Origin: JL08 sp963765555
GTDB lineage: Bacteria > Pseudomonadota > Alphaproteobacteria > Rhodobacterales > Rhodobacteraceae
Assembly: GCA_963765555.1 (NCBI GenBank)
Contig: CAVXWX010000005.1
Span: 124,001 to 188,000, forward strand
DNA length: 64,000 bases
Direction: 5' to 3'
The notes beneath the pieces are model-generated. The model searched no databases. It had not been told where the DNA came from and saw only the letters and a list, made by a program, of their open reading frames with translations. Within the stretch, counting starts at the first letter, position 1, and each line of letters opens with the position of its first letter. Made by a program: the position numbers and the translations under genes. Positions 1 through 8,345 of this stretch are shown piece by piece.

Positions 1-162
1 TATCTCGACCCACAAAAAACGTACCCATTGGGACCTTGCGTTATTAGACAATTTTGACGCGCGTAAAAGCCTTCACCTACGTGCTCGGCATGGGCAATCC
101 CAAAAGCCTTTATTAAAAATGCTCTAGTATCGTCATTAAGCGGATCACCTCTAGAGTACCGA
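1..162 (-). pseudogene. 3' part of an unrecognised gene split by the IS element
   Basis: Removing the IS (163-1433) and one copy of the CCGA target duplication joins this stretch in frame to the 5' part at 1434-1649. The joined reading frame stays open through to base 1, so the gene's 3' end lies outside the window. This part encodes about 52 residues, including AFGIAHAEHVGEGFY and LITQGPNGYVFCGS. I do not recognise the family; the YKYT start and VFCGS end are faintly like DUF2971-type proteins, which is only a guess. Base composition is AT-richer than the core genes downstream, consistent with accessory DNA. Confidence 0.7.
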
Positions 163-180
163 TGACCTGCCACTGAACTT

Positions 181-1110
181 TCATCCACCCGGAATCAGAG
201 TCCTCTTGGTTGATACGCCGATTGGCGCAGGTTGAGCAATCGACATCCGCGCGGAGCTTTCATTTGGCGCAGCGCGGGTGTCGATTGCGGTGGTGAGGCG
301 TTCGGCGAATGCCTTGGGCGTCTGGTAGCCAAGTGCCGAATGCGGGCGTGTTTCGTTGAAGTCAGCAGCCCATGTCCGGATCACGGCACGGGCATGGGCC
401 ATGTTCCGGAACATGGTCTCATTCAAAAGCTCATCGCGCATGCGACCGTTGAAACTTTCGACGAAACCGTTCTGCATGGGCTTACCGGGCGCGATGTAAT
501 GCCATTCGATCTTGCGTTCCGTGGCAAAGGTTAAGATCGCGTTGCTGGTCAGTTCGGTCCCATTGTCACTGACAATCATGTCCGGGCTGCCGCGCCGCTC
601 GATCAGGGCCGTCAACTCCTGCGCGACACGCCGCCCAGAGATCGAGGTGTCTGGAATGGCCGCCAGGCATTCCCGTGTCACATCGTCCACGACGTTGAGA
701 ATACGGAACCGCCGACCACAGGCGAGTTGATCATGGACGAAATCCAGCGACCACCTTGCGTTTGGGCGGGCCTCAACCAGGATCGGGGCACGGGTTCCCA
801 CGGCCTTGCGTCTGGCGCGGCGTCTGCGCACCGTGAGCCCTTCTTCTCGATACAGCCGATAGATGCGGTTGATGCCTGACGGCTCGCCATCGCGGCGCAG
901 CAGCACGAATAGCCGCCGATAACCAAACCGGCGGCGTTCATTGGCCAGATCCCGCAGCCGCTTGCGCAACTCGGTCTCGGGCGGTCGAATGGACTGGTAG
1001 CGGATCATCTTGCGATCCGCCCCGACAAGGCGGCAGGCCCGCCGCTCCGACAGGCCCAGCCTGGCCTGAAGATGCGCGACGGCTTCGCGCTTCACGGCGG
1101 GCCTTACCAT
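181..1110 (-). CDS. IS3-family transposase OrfB, DDE integrase domain
   Basis: This is the catalytic part of the transposase. It has an HTH_21-like N-terminal segment (ERRRFGYRRLFVLLRRDG) and an rve integrase core with the three acidic residues in LDFVHD, VSDNGTEL and NGFVESFNGRMRDE. The second and third are spaced about 35 residues apart, as in retroviral integrases. The frame is open upstream to 1290, and the first ATG just after the slippery run is at 1110. The active protein is probably the OrfAB fusion made by -1 frameshifting rather than OrfB alone. The C-terminal integrase signature is complete. Confidence 0.95.
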   Translation of the reverse strand: MVRPAVKREAVAHLQARLGLSERRACRLVGADRKMIRYQSIRPPETELRKRLRDLANERRRFGYRRLFVLLRRDGEPSGINRIYRLYREEGLTVRRRRARRKAVGTRAPILVEARPNARWSLDFVHDQLACGRRFRILNVVDDVTRECLAAIPDTSISGRRVAQELTALIERRGSPDMIVSDNGTELTSNAILTFATERKIEWHYIAPGKPMQNGFVESFNGRMRDELLNETMFRNMAHARAVIRTWAADFNETRPHSALGYQTPKAFAERLTTAIDTRAAPNESSARMSIAQPAPIGVSTKRTLIPGG

Positions 1111-1370
1111 TTTTTTGCCAGCAGTTCCTTCATCGCTGCAGCATCGAGCATCTGCTCGGCCAGCAACTTCTTCAGCTTGGCGTTCTCGTCTTCGAGCGTC
1201 TTCAGCCGCTTGGCATCGGAAACCGTCATCCCCCCAAACTTTGCTTTCCAGGCATAAAAGGTGCCTTCCGACATGCCATGCTTGCGGCACAGGTCAGCAC
1301 ACTTCGCGCCTGCCTCATGCTCCGTCAGGATGCCAAAAATCTGTTCTTCGCTGTATCTTGATCGCTTCAT
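1104..1370 (-). CDS. IS3-family transposase OrfA, HTH_8 DNA-binding protein
   Basis: An 88-residue protein starting MKRSRYSEEQIFGIL, preceded by the ribosome site AAGGGACGG. The first 55 residues form the helix-turn-helix of IS3-type OrfA (ILTEHEAGAKCADLCRKHG, then GTFYAWKAKFGG). The rest is a leucine-zipper-like coiled coil (LKTLEDENAKLKKLL). The last codons GCA AAA AAA TGG TAA contain the slippery heptamer, and a -1 slip joins this frame to OrfB. OrfA alone binds the inverted repeats and usually represses transposition; the fusion is the transposase. Confidence 0.93.
   Translation of the reverse strand: MKRSRYSEEQIFGILTEHEAGAKCADLCRKHGMSEGTFYAWKAKFGGMTVSDAKRLKTLEDENAKLKKLLAEQMLDAAAMKELLAKKW
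1110..1116 (-). other. A7 slippery run for programmed -1 frameshifting (OrfA to OrfB)
   Basis: On the minus strand seven consecutive A residues are followed by TGG TAA, the last OrfA codon and its stop. Slipping back one base gives AAA AAA ATG GTA and continues into OrfB. This is the standard IS3-family frameshift signal. I did not identify a downstream pseudoknot. Confidence 0.8.
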
Positions 1371-1433
1371 TGTCCGTCCCTTCGTTGGGTCGGACTCTAA
1401 TTCCAAACGGAGGAAAAATCCTGTGGCAGGTCA

Positions 1434-1649
1434 CCGATCCAAATAATCTATCGAAACATTCTCAGTGGGATCTTCTATCCCAGAAACAGGTCGAAGAGAT
1501 TGTACAAATTCCTCTCCAACACCATCTCCGAAACCGGGAGTATCCAAAGCCCGATATTCGTCCAAAGTTCCTACTTTGATCCCTGTTCCATCAAGTATTT
1601 TTGGCAAGTATTCTTCGTAAGTGTATTTATAAAAAGCCCATCGCTTCAC
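1434..1649 (-). pseudogene. 5' part of an unrecognised gene split by the IS element
   Basis: It encodes 72 residues (beginning VKRWAFYKYTYEEYLPKIL) up to the IS junction, where the IS end itself supplies a TGA stop. The GTG start at 1649 is chosen because GGGAG lies seven bases upstream; a TTG at 1694 is in frame but has no comparable site. The frame resumes exactly at 158-1 once the IS and one CCGA copy are removed. It lies about 280 bp beyond the 3' end of tRNA-Val(UAC), in AT-rich DNA, so it may be cargo of an island integrated at that tRNA. Confidence 0.7.
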
Positions 1650-1932
1650 TCGGTTTCTCCCACCAATCTGCTCGCCCCCGGAAACACTTCGCAAATTTCA
1701 CGCAGATAAGTGTAATAAACACCAACCTACTCGAGTAGAAAAACACATTCGTTTTCAAGGCTTCGCGAAGGCCAAAAGTATCTGGCCTCCTGTCTATCTG
1801 CATACTTTCTGCTATGAGGCTTCGAAACGAAAAGGTTAGCTGAAACCGAACTGCAAGAAATTCTAAGAGATGGTGAGGTCAAGCAATCAATTGTTCTCCG
1901 ATTAAAAGAACAAACAAAACACTTATATGCGG
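1650..1932. other. AT-rich intergenic stretch between the split gene and tRNA-Val(UAC)
   Basis: I see no convincing gene here. The minus-strand open frame that runs back from the tRNA is the usual reading of a tRNA-Val gene in frame and not a protein. Composition is clearly AT-richer than the core DNA to the right. Confidence 0.5.
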
Positions 1933-2008
<76 letters not shown>

Positions 2009-2066
2009 GCTTTGGGCGATGTACCCATTCGCGACGGCCCGCGCAAGGGTGTTTGGTGCAAAAGTT

Positions 2067-2660
2067 TCAGATCGCCGCACTGGTGTGGTCAAGCACGTGC
2101 TCGCGGCCGTTTTCAAGAACGTAGACACAGCCCTGCCGGTTGCTGGAACGCCCCATCCCGGACCGGTCCAGCCCCGTCACCACGCCGCGCATCACCTGCC
2201 CCAACAGCCCGTGTGAAACGATCACGCTCGGGCCGGTCAGATCATCCAGAAAATCACACACCCGCGCATGAATGGCGTCAAAGCTTTCTCCACCCGGCGC
2301 AGCGGCGAACATCTCCAGAATGGTCATATCCGGTGTGGCGAGATGCGGAAAATCGCGAAACACATCATCCCTGCGCATGCCCTGCCAGTCACCCGCATGG
2401 GCTTCGGCAAGGCGGGCATCGGTGTGAAACCCCTGCCCGTCCAGCGCGATACGCGCCGTCTGCTGCGCCCGCCCCAACGGCGACACGAAACAGGCCATAT
2501 CCGGCGCCAGAACGGACTTCATGATCGCCGCCTGCCGCACGGCATCCTCTACGCCTTGCGGCGTCAGTTCGGATTCAAGCTGTCCTTGTATCCGCCGCTC
2601 TGCGTTCCAATAGGTTTCGCCGTGGCGCAGAAACCAGATTTTCGGCAAATCCCGACGCAT
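2067..2660 (-). CDS. Histidine phosphatase family protein (phosphoglycerate-mutase-like)
   Basis: A 197-residue cytosolic protein of the histidine phosphatase clade 1. The phospho-acceptor is His13 in FLRHGETYWN. Arg64 (SPLGRAQQTA), Glu86 and His150 (VIVSHG) complete the usual catalytic set, so it should be enzymatically competent. The substrate cannot be read from sequence; small phosphatases of this kind act on many phosphoesters. The start at 2660 is the first ATG and lies only 23 bp from a truncated tRNA 3' end. Before the island at 2.7-3.97 kb arrived, the gene would have sat directly behind tRNA-Val(CAC). No strong Shine-Dalgarno is visible. Confidence 0.9.
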   Translation of the reverse strand: MRRDLPKIWFLRHGETYWNAERRIQGQLESELTPQGVEDAVRQAAIMKSVLAPDMACFVSPLGRAQQTARIALDGQGFHTDARLAEAHAGDWQGMRRDDVFRDFPHLATPDMTILEMFAAAPGGESFDAIHARVCDFLDDLTGPSVIVSHGLLGQVMRGVVTGLDRSGMGRSSNRQGCVYVLENGREHVLDHTSAAI

Positions 2661-2682
2661 CGATCAATCTATTCCAGTAGAA

Positions 2683-2708
2683 AATGGAGGGTGATAAGAG
2701 ATTTGAAC
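2683..2708 (-). repeat. Truncated copy of the tRNA-Val(CAC) 3' end (att-like site)
   Basis: Twenty-six bases match 3972-3997, the T-stem, acceptor and CCA end of tRNA-Val(CAC), with one mismatch at 2688. Homology stops abruptly at 2708, so it is a 3'-end fragment and not a second tRNA gene. Tyrosine integrases commonly leave such a fragment at the far end of an element inserted into a tRNA gene. Confidence 0.75.
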
Positions 2709-3085
2709 GTTAACGATTGTATTTCTAAGCATTGAAAACAATGAATAAACCTGCAGCGCCAATTATGGACCGTGTAACAGTACGGTGGACAAGCTGTCAA
2801 TTGATCCGGATGCGGGAGAACTGGCACGTTTCGCACGGCTGTAGAGGATCAACGCGAAACCATACCTACTTTTTGACCTAGCAAGAGCAAACTAACAATT
2901 ACGTTCTTCAAACTGGTCACGCAAATACTGTTGAACTTTATAGCGGACATCGAATACCCGCTTTGTATATACATCACTTACTTCCGTCTATCGCGGGAAC
3001 AATGTGGGCCCGGTGAAAGGAATTAAACGCCAAACAGAAGGTATTGGGAAAACTGAAGCAATCTCAGAATTTTTAAGAGTTTATG
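2709..3085. other. AT-rich part of the tRNA-bracketed segment, no clear gene
   Basis: No supportable gene. A GTG-initiated frame at 2785-2844 gives VDKLSIDPDAGELARFARL, which could be the tail of a lost gene, but it is too short to assign. The rest is AT-rich with no codon-like pattern on either strand. Confidence 0.4.
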
Positions 3086-3754
3086 TCATTCTGCGCTGTC
3101 GAGACATTCAGTTTGACTGGCGTATAAGACCAATGCGTCATGAAACCTTAGCAGTAGCGCACGACTTGGATAAGTTAGTTGGAAAGACGGAGGAAATTTC
3201 GTGGAATGGCCCAATTCTGAAAAAGATACCCACATATTCAGTTGAGACAAATCCGCAAATCTGCTCCGAAATGCATATTCTAGGGCAAGTGTATTATCGT
3301 CGTGATCTTCCGGGTGGGCGTAAGGCCATTCAGAACTTGGATATTCTTTTTCTGCCCATTTTTTAAATTCAAAAATCCTAAATCTCTCGTCCAAATAACC
3401 TTCTCTTACACTGATGTTGAGCTGATAGAAGGCTCGAGACCCACTCGAATATTGAATATCTGCAGCCGGATTATATTTCAGAGAGTTTAGAGAAATAACT
3501 CTTGTGTACTTATAGTACCCATTGTTTTTCTCCGTCGGTTGCACAAGTCGAGAAAACACAACTTGGCAACCGTCTACATTCACTTCGTTGTAGCCCATCT
3601 CAATAAGTGCACCCTTAAGGTCATTTCTTGTAGACCCATCAGCACGCAAGTCGGAACTTGCGCCAAACACAACCAGAAAAAGGCCAATTGTGAGCGCGTT
3701 AGCAATCGAAAAAAGAAATACGGAATTATGTCGAAAAAGCATTAATCGATACAT
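3086..3754 (-). CDS. Hypothetical secreted or membrane-anchored protein (island cargo)
   Basis: 222 residues, family not recognised. The N-terminus has a positive stretch and a hydrophobic core at about 11-31, compatible with a Sec signal peptide ending near GASSDLRA or an uncleaved anchor. The mature part is charged and aromatic-rich and contains two cysteines (Cys63 and Cys217), which could form a disulfide outside the cytoplasm. Codon usage is AT-rich, unlike the surrounding core genes. It is the only substantial gene between the truncated tRNA copy at 2683-2708 and the intact tRNA-Val(CAC), which suggests horizontal acquisition. The ATG at 3754 has a weak AGG upstream; the ATG at 3742 is an alternative start. 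Confidence 0.6.
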   Translation of the reverse strand: MYRLMLFRHNSVFLFSIANALTIGLFLVVFGASSDLRADGSTRNDLKGALIEMGYNEVNVDGCQVVFSRLVQPTEKNNGYYKYTRVISLNSLKYNPAADIQYSSGSRAFYQLNISVREGYLDERFRIFEFKKWAEKEYPSSEWPYAHPEDHDDNTLALEYAFRSRFADLSQLNMWVSFSELGHSTKFPPSFQLTYPSRALLLRFHDALVLYASQTECLDSAE

Positions 3755-3973
3755 TTTTTGCCTAAAAAGCTCTCTTTGGCGTCAATTTACTTAAAGCGAC
3801 CGAGTTATTAAAAAACAATTTTATGGTCGATGTCCAACCTACAACATACCCGCTGGTCATTCTGTCACCAAAGGTCGGCATCATAATCCCCATTGCGCAC
3901 CACCTCGGCAAAACGGTTAAGGCGCTACATACCCCTGAAACTACAAGATTTTACCGAAAATAATGGAATAGAA

Positions 3974-4048
3974 TGGTGGGTGATAAGAGATTTGAACTCC
4001 TGACATCTTCGATGTGAACGAAGCGCTCTACCACTGAGCTAATCACCC
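3974..4048 (-). tRNA. tRNA-Val (anticodon CAC)
   Basis: A 75-nt cloverleaf with encoded CCA. The acceptor is GGGTGAT/ATCACCC, and the anticodon stem CTTCG/CGAAG with loop TTCACAT gives anticodon CAC. The D loop is one base shorter than in the UAC isoacceptor at 1933-2008. Its 3' 24 bases are repeated with one mismatch at 2685-2708, so this gene is the likely integration target that remained intact. Confidence 0.97.
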
Positions 4049-4067
4049 GCGCGCAGCGGTTTTAACG

Positions 4068-4574
4068 TCACTCATCGGTGTCTGCAAGCGGCTCTTTGTG
4101 TGACGTGTCCGGGTCGGGTGCATTGTCCGGGCCCGCGCCGCGCACGCCGGTGCTTTGCCGCAGTTTGCAGATCATGACCTTTGCGCCACGTCCCGTTTTG
4201 GTGCGGTTGATCTTGAGCTTGCCAAGCGGTTCAAGGTTCAACTCTCGCCCGCTGGAAATGGCATTGCCCAGAACGGACAGCATCGCCTCGATCACCGGCT
4301 TGGCATCGCGTTTCTTGACGCCCGATTGCGCTACAACGGTTTCGATCAGTTCCTTTTTGCGCATCATCGGCCCTGCAAGAACGGGCTGGGCCGTTTCGAC
4401 GATGGTCGGCTTGAACGGGCTGTCCGTTTTGGGCGCTGCCATGACCGAGGCCGATTTGTTGGGCGCGGACGGTTTCGCGGGCTTGGCATTTGATGCCGGT
4501 TTTGACGCGGCTTTCGCTGATTGCGGGGCTTTTCTGTCGCTGGATGTGGCGGGTTTGTTTGGAGCTTTGCTCAT
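4068..4574 (-). CDS. HU-family DNA-binding protein with a basic histone-H1-like tail
   Basis: 168 residues in three parts. Residues 1 to about 65 are rich in Lys, Ala, Pro and Ser (for example KPASNAKPAKPSAPNK) and resemble eukaryotic H1-type tails. Residues about 70-145 form an HU/IHF fold, recognisable from KKELIETVVAQSGVKKRDAK and GRELNLEPLGKLKINRTK. A short acidic C-terminus follows. It is probably a nucleoid-associated protein that bends or compacts DNA. Normal HU is about 90 residues, so the extra length is the tail and end piece. It stands alone between tRNA-Val(CAC) and the lon terminator. Confidence 0.88.
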   Translation of the reverse strand: MSKAPNKPATSSDRKAPQSAKAASKPASNAKPAKPSAPNKSASVMAAPKTDSPFKPTIVETAQPVLAGPMMRKKELIETVVAQSGVKKRDAKPVIEAMLSVLGNAISSGRELNLEPLGKLKINRTKTGRGAKVMICKLRQSTGVRGAGPDNAPDPDTSHKEPLADTDE

Positions 4575-4697
4575 GAGGGTGCCTGTTGTTTTCGTTTCTA
4601 CATTGGAAACAGCCTAACCTGATTTGCATCAGATAAACAGGGTATGGCGCGGTTACGGTGTATTTGCACGCCTAAAATTCGCCGAAACGGAAACAGT

Positions 4698-4733
4698 AAA
4701 AAGGGCGCGCCCAAATCCGGACGCGCCCTTTTT
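4698..4733 (-). terminator. Rho-independent terminator downstream of lon (probably bidirectional)
   Basis: Stem AAGGGCGCG (4701-4709) pairs with CGCGCCCTT (4722-4730) around a 12-base loop. A-runs to the left and T-runs to the right let it work in either direction. It lies 20 bp past the lon stop on the minus strand. Confidence 0.8.
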
Positions 4734-4749
4734 CTGTTTGATCTGCGCC

Positions 4750-7162
4750 TTAGTGCGCTGTTGCGCTGTCCCCGCCAGCCAAACGCGCCGCAAGGGCGGC
4801 CGCTGCGGCTGCATCTTCGGCGGCCTGATCCCATTCCACGGGCTCTGGCGCGCGCACCAAGGCGTGTTTGAGGACATCCGACACATGTGTGACCGGGATG
4901 ATATCCAACCCTTCCTTCACATTGTCCGGAATCTCGGGCAGGTCCTTGGCGTTTTCTTCGGGGATCAGTACCGTTTTGATCCCGCCGCGCAGCGCCGCCA
5001 GCAGTTTTTCCTTTAACCCGCCAATCGGCATCGCATTCCCGCGCAACGAAACCTCGCCCGTCATGGCGATGTCCTTGCGGACCGGAATACCGGTGAGCAC
5101 CGACACAATGGACGTGACCATCGCCAGTCCGGCAGACGGGCCGTCTTTGGGCGTTGCACCATCAGGCACGTGCACGTGGATATCGATCGTGTCGAACACC
5201 GGCGGTTTCACACCGATCTGCGGGCTGATCGAGCGCACATAGGAACTGGCCGCATCGATGCTTTCCTTCATCACATCGCCCAGCTTGCCGGTTGTTTTCA
5301 TCCGGCCCTTGCCGGGCAAACGCAGCGCTTCGATCTGACAGCAATTCACCGCCCACCGACGTGTAGGCCAGCCCGGTGACAACACCAACCTGATCTTCCT
5401 GTTCGGCCAGTCCATAGCGGAACTTTTTCACACCAAGGAAATCTTCGATATTGGCAGCGGTGACATGCACTGTCTCTGCCTCTTTCTTGATGATCTTGGT
5501 CAGCGCCTTGCGGGCGATCTTGGCCACGTCACGCTCAAGGTTGCGCACGCCCGCCTCGCGGGTGTAGGTGCGGATGATCTCGGTCAGCGCACTATCGTCA
5601 ATGCTGAATTCCTTGGCCTTCAGACCGTGGTTCTTGATCTGCTTGGGCACCAGATGCTGTTTGGCGATCTCGCGTTTTTCGTCCTCGGTATAGCCCGACA
5701 GCGGAATGATCTCCATCCGGTCCAAAAGCGGGCCCGGCATGTTATAGCTGTTGGATGTTGTCAGAAACATCACGTTGCTCAGATCGTATTCGACCTCAAG
5801 ATAGTGATCCATGAACGTATTGTTCTGTTCGGGATCAAGCACTTCAAGCATGGCCGATGCGGGATCACCACGGAAATCCTGACCCATCTTGTCGATCTCG
5901 TCCAACAGGATCAGCGGATTGGTGGTTTTCGCCTTTTTCAGCGCCTGAATGATCTTGCCCGGCATTGAGCCGATATAGGTGCGCCGGTGGCCGCGAATTT
6001 CGCTTTCATCGCGCACCCCACCCAGCGAGATGCGGATAAATTCGCGCCCCGTGGCCTTGGCAACCGATTTGCCCAAGCTGGTTTTACCCACGCCGGGAGG
6101 GCCGACCAAACACATGATCGGGCCTTTCATCTTGGCGCTGCGCTGTTGCACTGCCAGATATTCGACAATGCGTTCCTTGACCTTTTCCAGGCCAAAGTGA
6201 TCGTCATCCAGCACCTTCTGTGCTTTGCCGAGATCCTTTTTGACACGTGATTTCGTGCCCCAAGGGATCGACAACATCCAATCCAGATAGTTGCGCACCA
6301 CGGTGGCTTCGGCCGACATCGGCGACATGTTTTTCAGCTTTTTCAACTCGGCTTCGGCCTTTTCACGGGCTTCCTTGCTGAACTTGGTTTCGGCGATCTT
6401 TGCCTCAAGCTCGGCCACTTCGTTCTTGCCGTCTTCGCCATCGCCCAATTCTTGCTGAATGGCCTTCATCTGCTCATTCAGGTAATATTCGCGCTGGGTG
6501 CGTTCCATCTGCGATTTCACGCGGGTTTTGATCTTTTTCTCGACCTGCATGACAGACATTTCGCCCTGCATCAGGCCATAGACCTTTTCCAGACGTTCCG
6601 AAATGCTCAGCGTTTCCAGCAGTTCCTGTTTCTGGTGCACTTCGATGCCCAGATGACCCGCCACCAGATCGGCCAGCTTGGCCGGTTCCGAGCTTTCGCC
6701 AACCGCCACCAAGGCCTCTTCCGGAACGTTCTTTTTGACTTTGGAATAGCGCTCGAACTCGTCCGCGACGGTGCGCACCAGCGCTTCTGTGATGGCGACA
6801 TCACCCGGCATTTCGGTCAGATATTCGGCCCGTGCCTCGAAAAAGTTTTCATTGTCCAGATATTCCGTGATCCGCACCCGCGCCTGTCCTTCGACCAGCA
6901 CCTTGACGGTGCCGTCGGGCAGTTTCAGCAATTGCAGCACGTTGGCCAGAACGCCGGCCTTGTAGATACCTTCGGCTTCCGGATCATCGATCGCGGGGTC
7001 AATCTGGCTGGACAGCAGGATTTGCTTGTCATCCGACATCACCTCTTCCAGCGCGCGCACCGATTTTTCGCGGCCCACAAAAAGCGGGACAATCATATGG
7101 GGAAACACCACAATGTCACGCAGTGGCAATACGGGGTAAGAGGCGTTCAAAGGCTCTTGCAT
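4750..7162 (-). CDS. lon: ATP-dependent Lon protease (frame broken once, read as one gene)
   Basis: The order is an N-terminal LON substrate domain (YPVLPLRDIVVFPHMIVPLF), a coiled-coil linker, an AAA+ module with Walker A GPPGVGKT and Walker B LILLDEIDK, and a serine-lysine protease domain with DGPSAG (catalytic Ser) and the Lys of GGLKEKLLAALRGG. The combined length is about 800 residues, normal for Lon. The frame changes near 5338: after TSVGGELL one extra T on the coding strand ends the original reading, and QIEALRLPGKG continues in the next frame. I attribute this to a base-calling error. The ATG at 7162 has AAGGA seven bases upstream and is preferred to a TTG at 7168. It degrades misfolded and regulatory proteins in the cytosol. 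Confidence 0.93.
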
Positions 7163-7454
7163 GCTCAATCCTTATCTTTGGCAAGACGGGTCTGGTCCCG
7201 ATGTGCGGCAACGCTCGCCCGTCTCCTGGTCTTGGAAGAATAAGGTGGGTCAGCAGGGCACCTATTTCAACCATATTAATCTTTTTTGTGCGCGCTAGGG
7301 TGACGACCCACCGCTCCGATTGCAAGACGCGATCACAGCTAATATTTGTGAAATTGCGGAAAAACGGCACGCACCGGTCGCATTTCTGTAAACAGTTTTG
7401 ATTTCAACGCAGGACTATCCGGAAAATCGACTGAACCAGCAAGAAAGAAGCTTG

Positions 7455-8075
7455 ATGATCCACCAATTTGCCGCCGACACCGCCCTGTTGTTGATTGATG
7501 TCCAAAAGGGTGTGCATGTCCTGACACATTGGGGTGGCCCGACGGGGCGTATGAACAATCCGGATTGTCAGGACAATCTGATCGCGCTGACCAAGGCGTT
7601 TCGCGCCGCAGACCGGCAGGTGGCATTCACCCGCCACAACAGCCGCGAAGCGGCAAGCCCGCTGAAGTTTTCGCTGCCGACCGGCGAACAACTGGACGGG
7701 CTGGAAGTGGCCCAAGACGATATTGTCATCCCAAAAGACGTCAACAGCGGCTTTGTCGGCACCAACCTTGAAATCGAACTGCGCCGCGCCGGGATCAAAC
7801 GGTTGGTGATTGCAGGATATTTCACCAATTTCTGCGTTGAAACCACAACACGCATGGCCGGAAACATGGGATATGATGTCTATCTGGTCCACGATGCCTG
7901 CGCCACAACCAACCGGATCGGGCTGGATGGCACCGATTACGAACCCGAACTTGTGCATGACATGGCGGTTGCATCGCTGCATGGCGAATTTTGTACAGCT
8001 TTAAGCACACAACAGGCCATCGGGCTTCTTGGGGCTGATTCGACCGAACTCAACCGCGTACAAGGCAACGAATAG
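7455..8075 (+). CDS. Cysteine hydrolase of the isochorismatase family
   Basis: 206 residues with the isochorismatase-like triad: Asp15 (LLLIDVQKG), Lys94 (VIPKDVNSGF) and the nucleophile Cys127 (GYFTNFCVETT). The cis-peptide motif before the cysteine also looks normal, so it should be active. Members hydrolyse amides or ureido groups (nicotinamide, N-carbamoyl compounds, ureidoacrylate); this sequence alone does not decide which. The start at 7455 is the first ATG with the purine-rich AAGAAAGAAG upstream; an in-frame TTG at 7398 is less likely. It is divergent from lon. Confidence 0.88.
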   Translation: MIHQFAADTALLLIDVQKGVHVLTHWGGPTGRMNNPDCQDNLIALTKAFRAADRQVAFTRHNSREAASPLKFSLPTGEQLDGLEVAQDDIVIPKDVNSGFVGTNLEIELRRAGIKRLVIAGYFTNFCVETTTRMAGNMGYDVYLVHDACATTNRIGLDGTDYEPELVHDMAVASLHGEFCTALSTQQAIGLLGADSTELNRVQGNE

Positions 8076-8345
8076 GCCGTTTCAGATAGATTTTCGGGTA
8101 AAAATCCAATAAATTCATGCATTTTTGGGCAATTCGCTGCCGCACGGGCCGCTGTTTCAGCGCGATTTCGCCTAAATCTATGAAATCATTGCGGTGTTTG
8201 CCCTAAATTGGTCACATTTGGCTTCTACCTGTTTCCATAAAGGCAACAAACGATCCGAAGTTGGCAACAAACGAGACTTGCGTTGCCAACGCTCCGAAGG
8301 AAGAAAAGACGTTCGGTCTTTTGGTCAGAAACCATTCTGATCCGG
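8076..8345. other. Convergent intergenic region with short repeats
   Basis: No gene seen. GGCAACAAACGA occurs twice, at 8242-8253 and 8263-8274. TTGGCAAC at 8261-8268 can pair with GTTGCCAA at 8282-8289 across a 13-base loop. It lies between two genes that end toward each other, so it may help stop transcription, but there is no proper T-run. Confidence 0.4.

Larger units (their letters stand above)
163..1433 (-). mobile_element. Complete IS3-family insertion sequence, IS407-type
   Basis: The 1271-bp element is bounded by imperfect inverted repeats. Both ends begin TGACCTGCCAC when read inward (163 onward, and 1433 backward on the minus strand). It is flanked by a 4-bp direct duplication CCGA at 159-162 and 1434-1437, the duplication length typical of the IS407 subgroup. 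It carries the usual orfA/orfB pair on the minus strand with an A7 slippery run at their overlap. Both frames and both ends are intact, so it looks recently inserted and potentially active. Confidence 0.95.

Noticed and set aside
2785..2844. Short GTG-started frame VDKLSIDPDAGELARFARL as the tail of a lost integrase
   Set aside because: Nineteen residues are too few to assign, and no integrase motif is visible upstream in any frame.
4750..5415. A separate short Lon-like protein
   Set aside because: It is the protease domain of lon after a single extra base; the N-terminal frame ends at the same spot.
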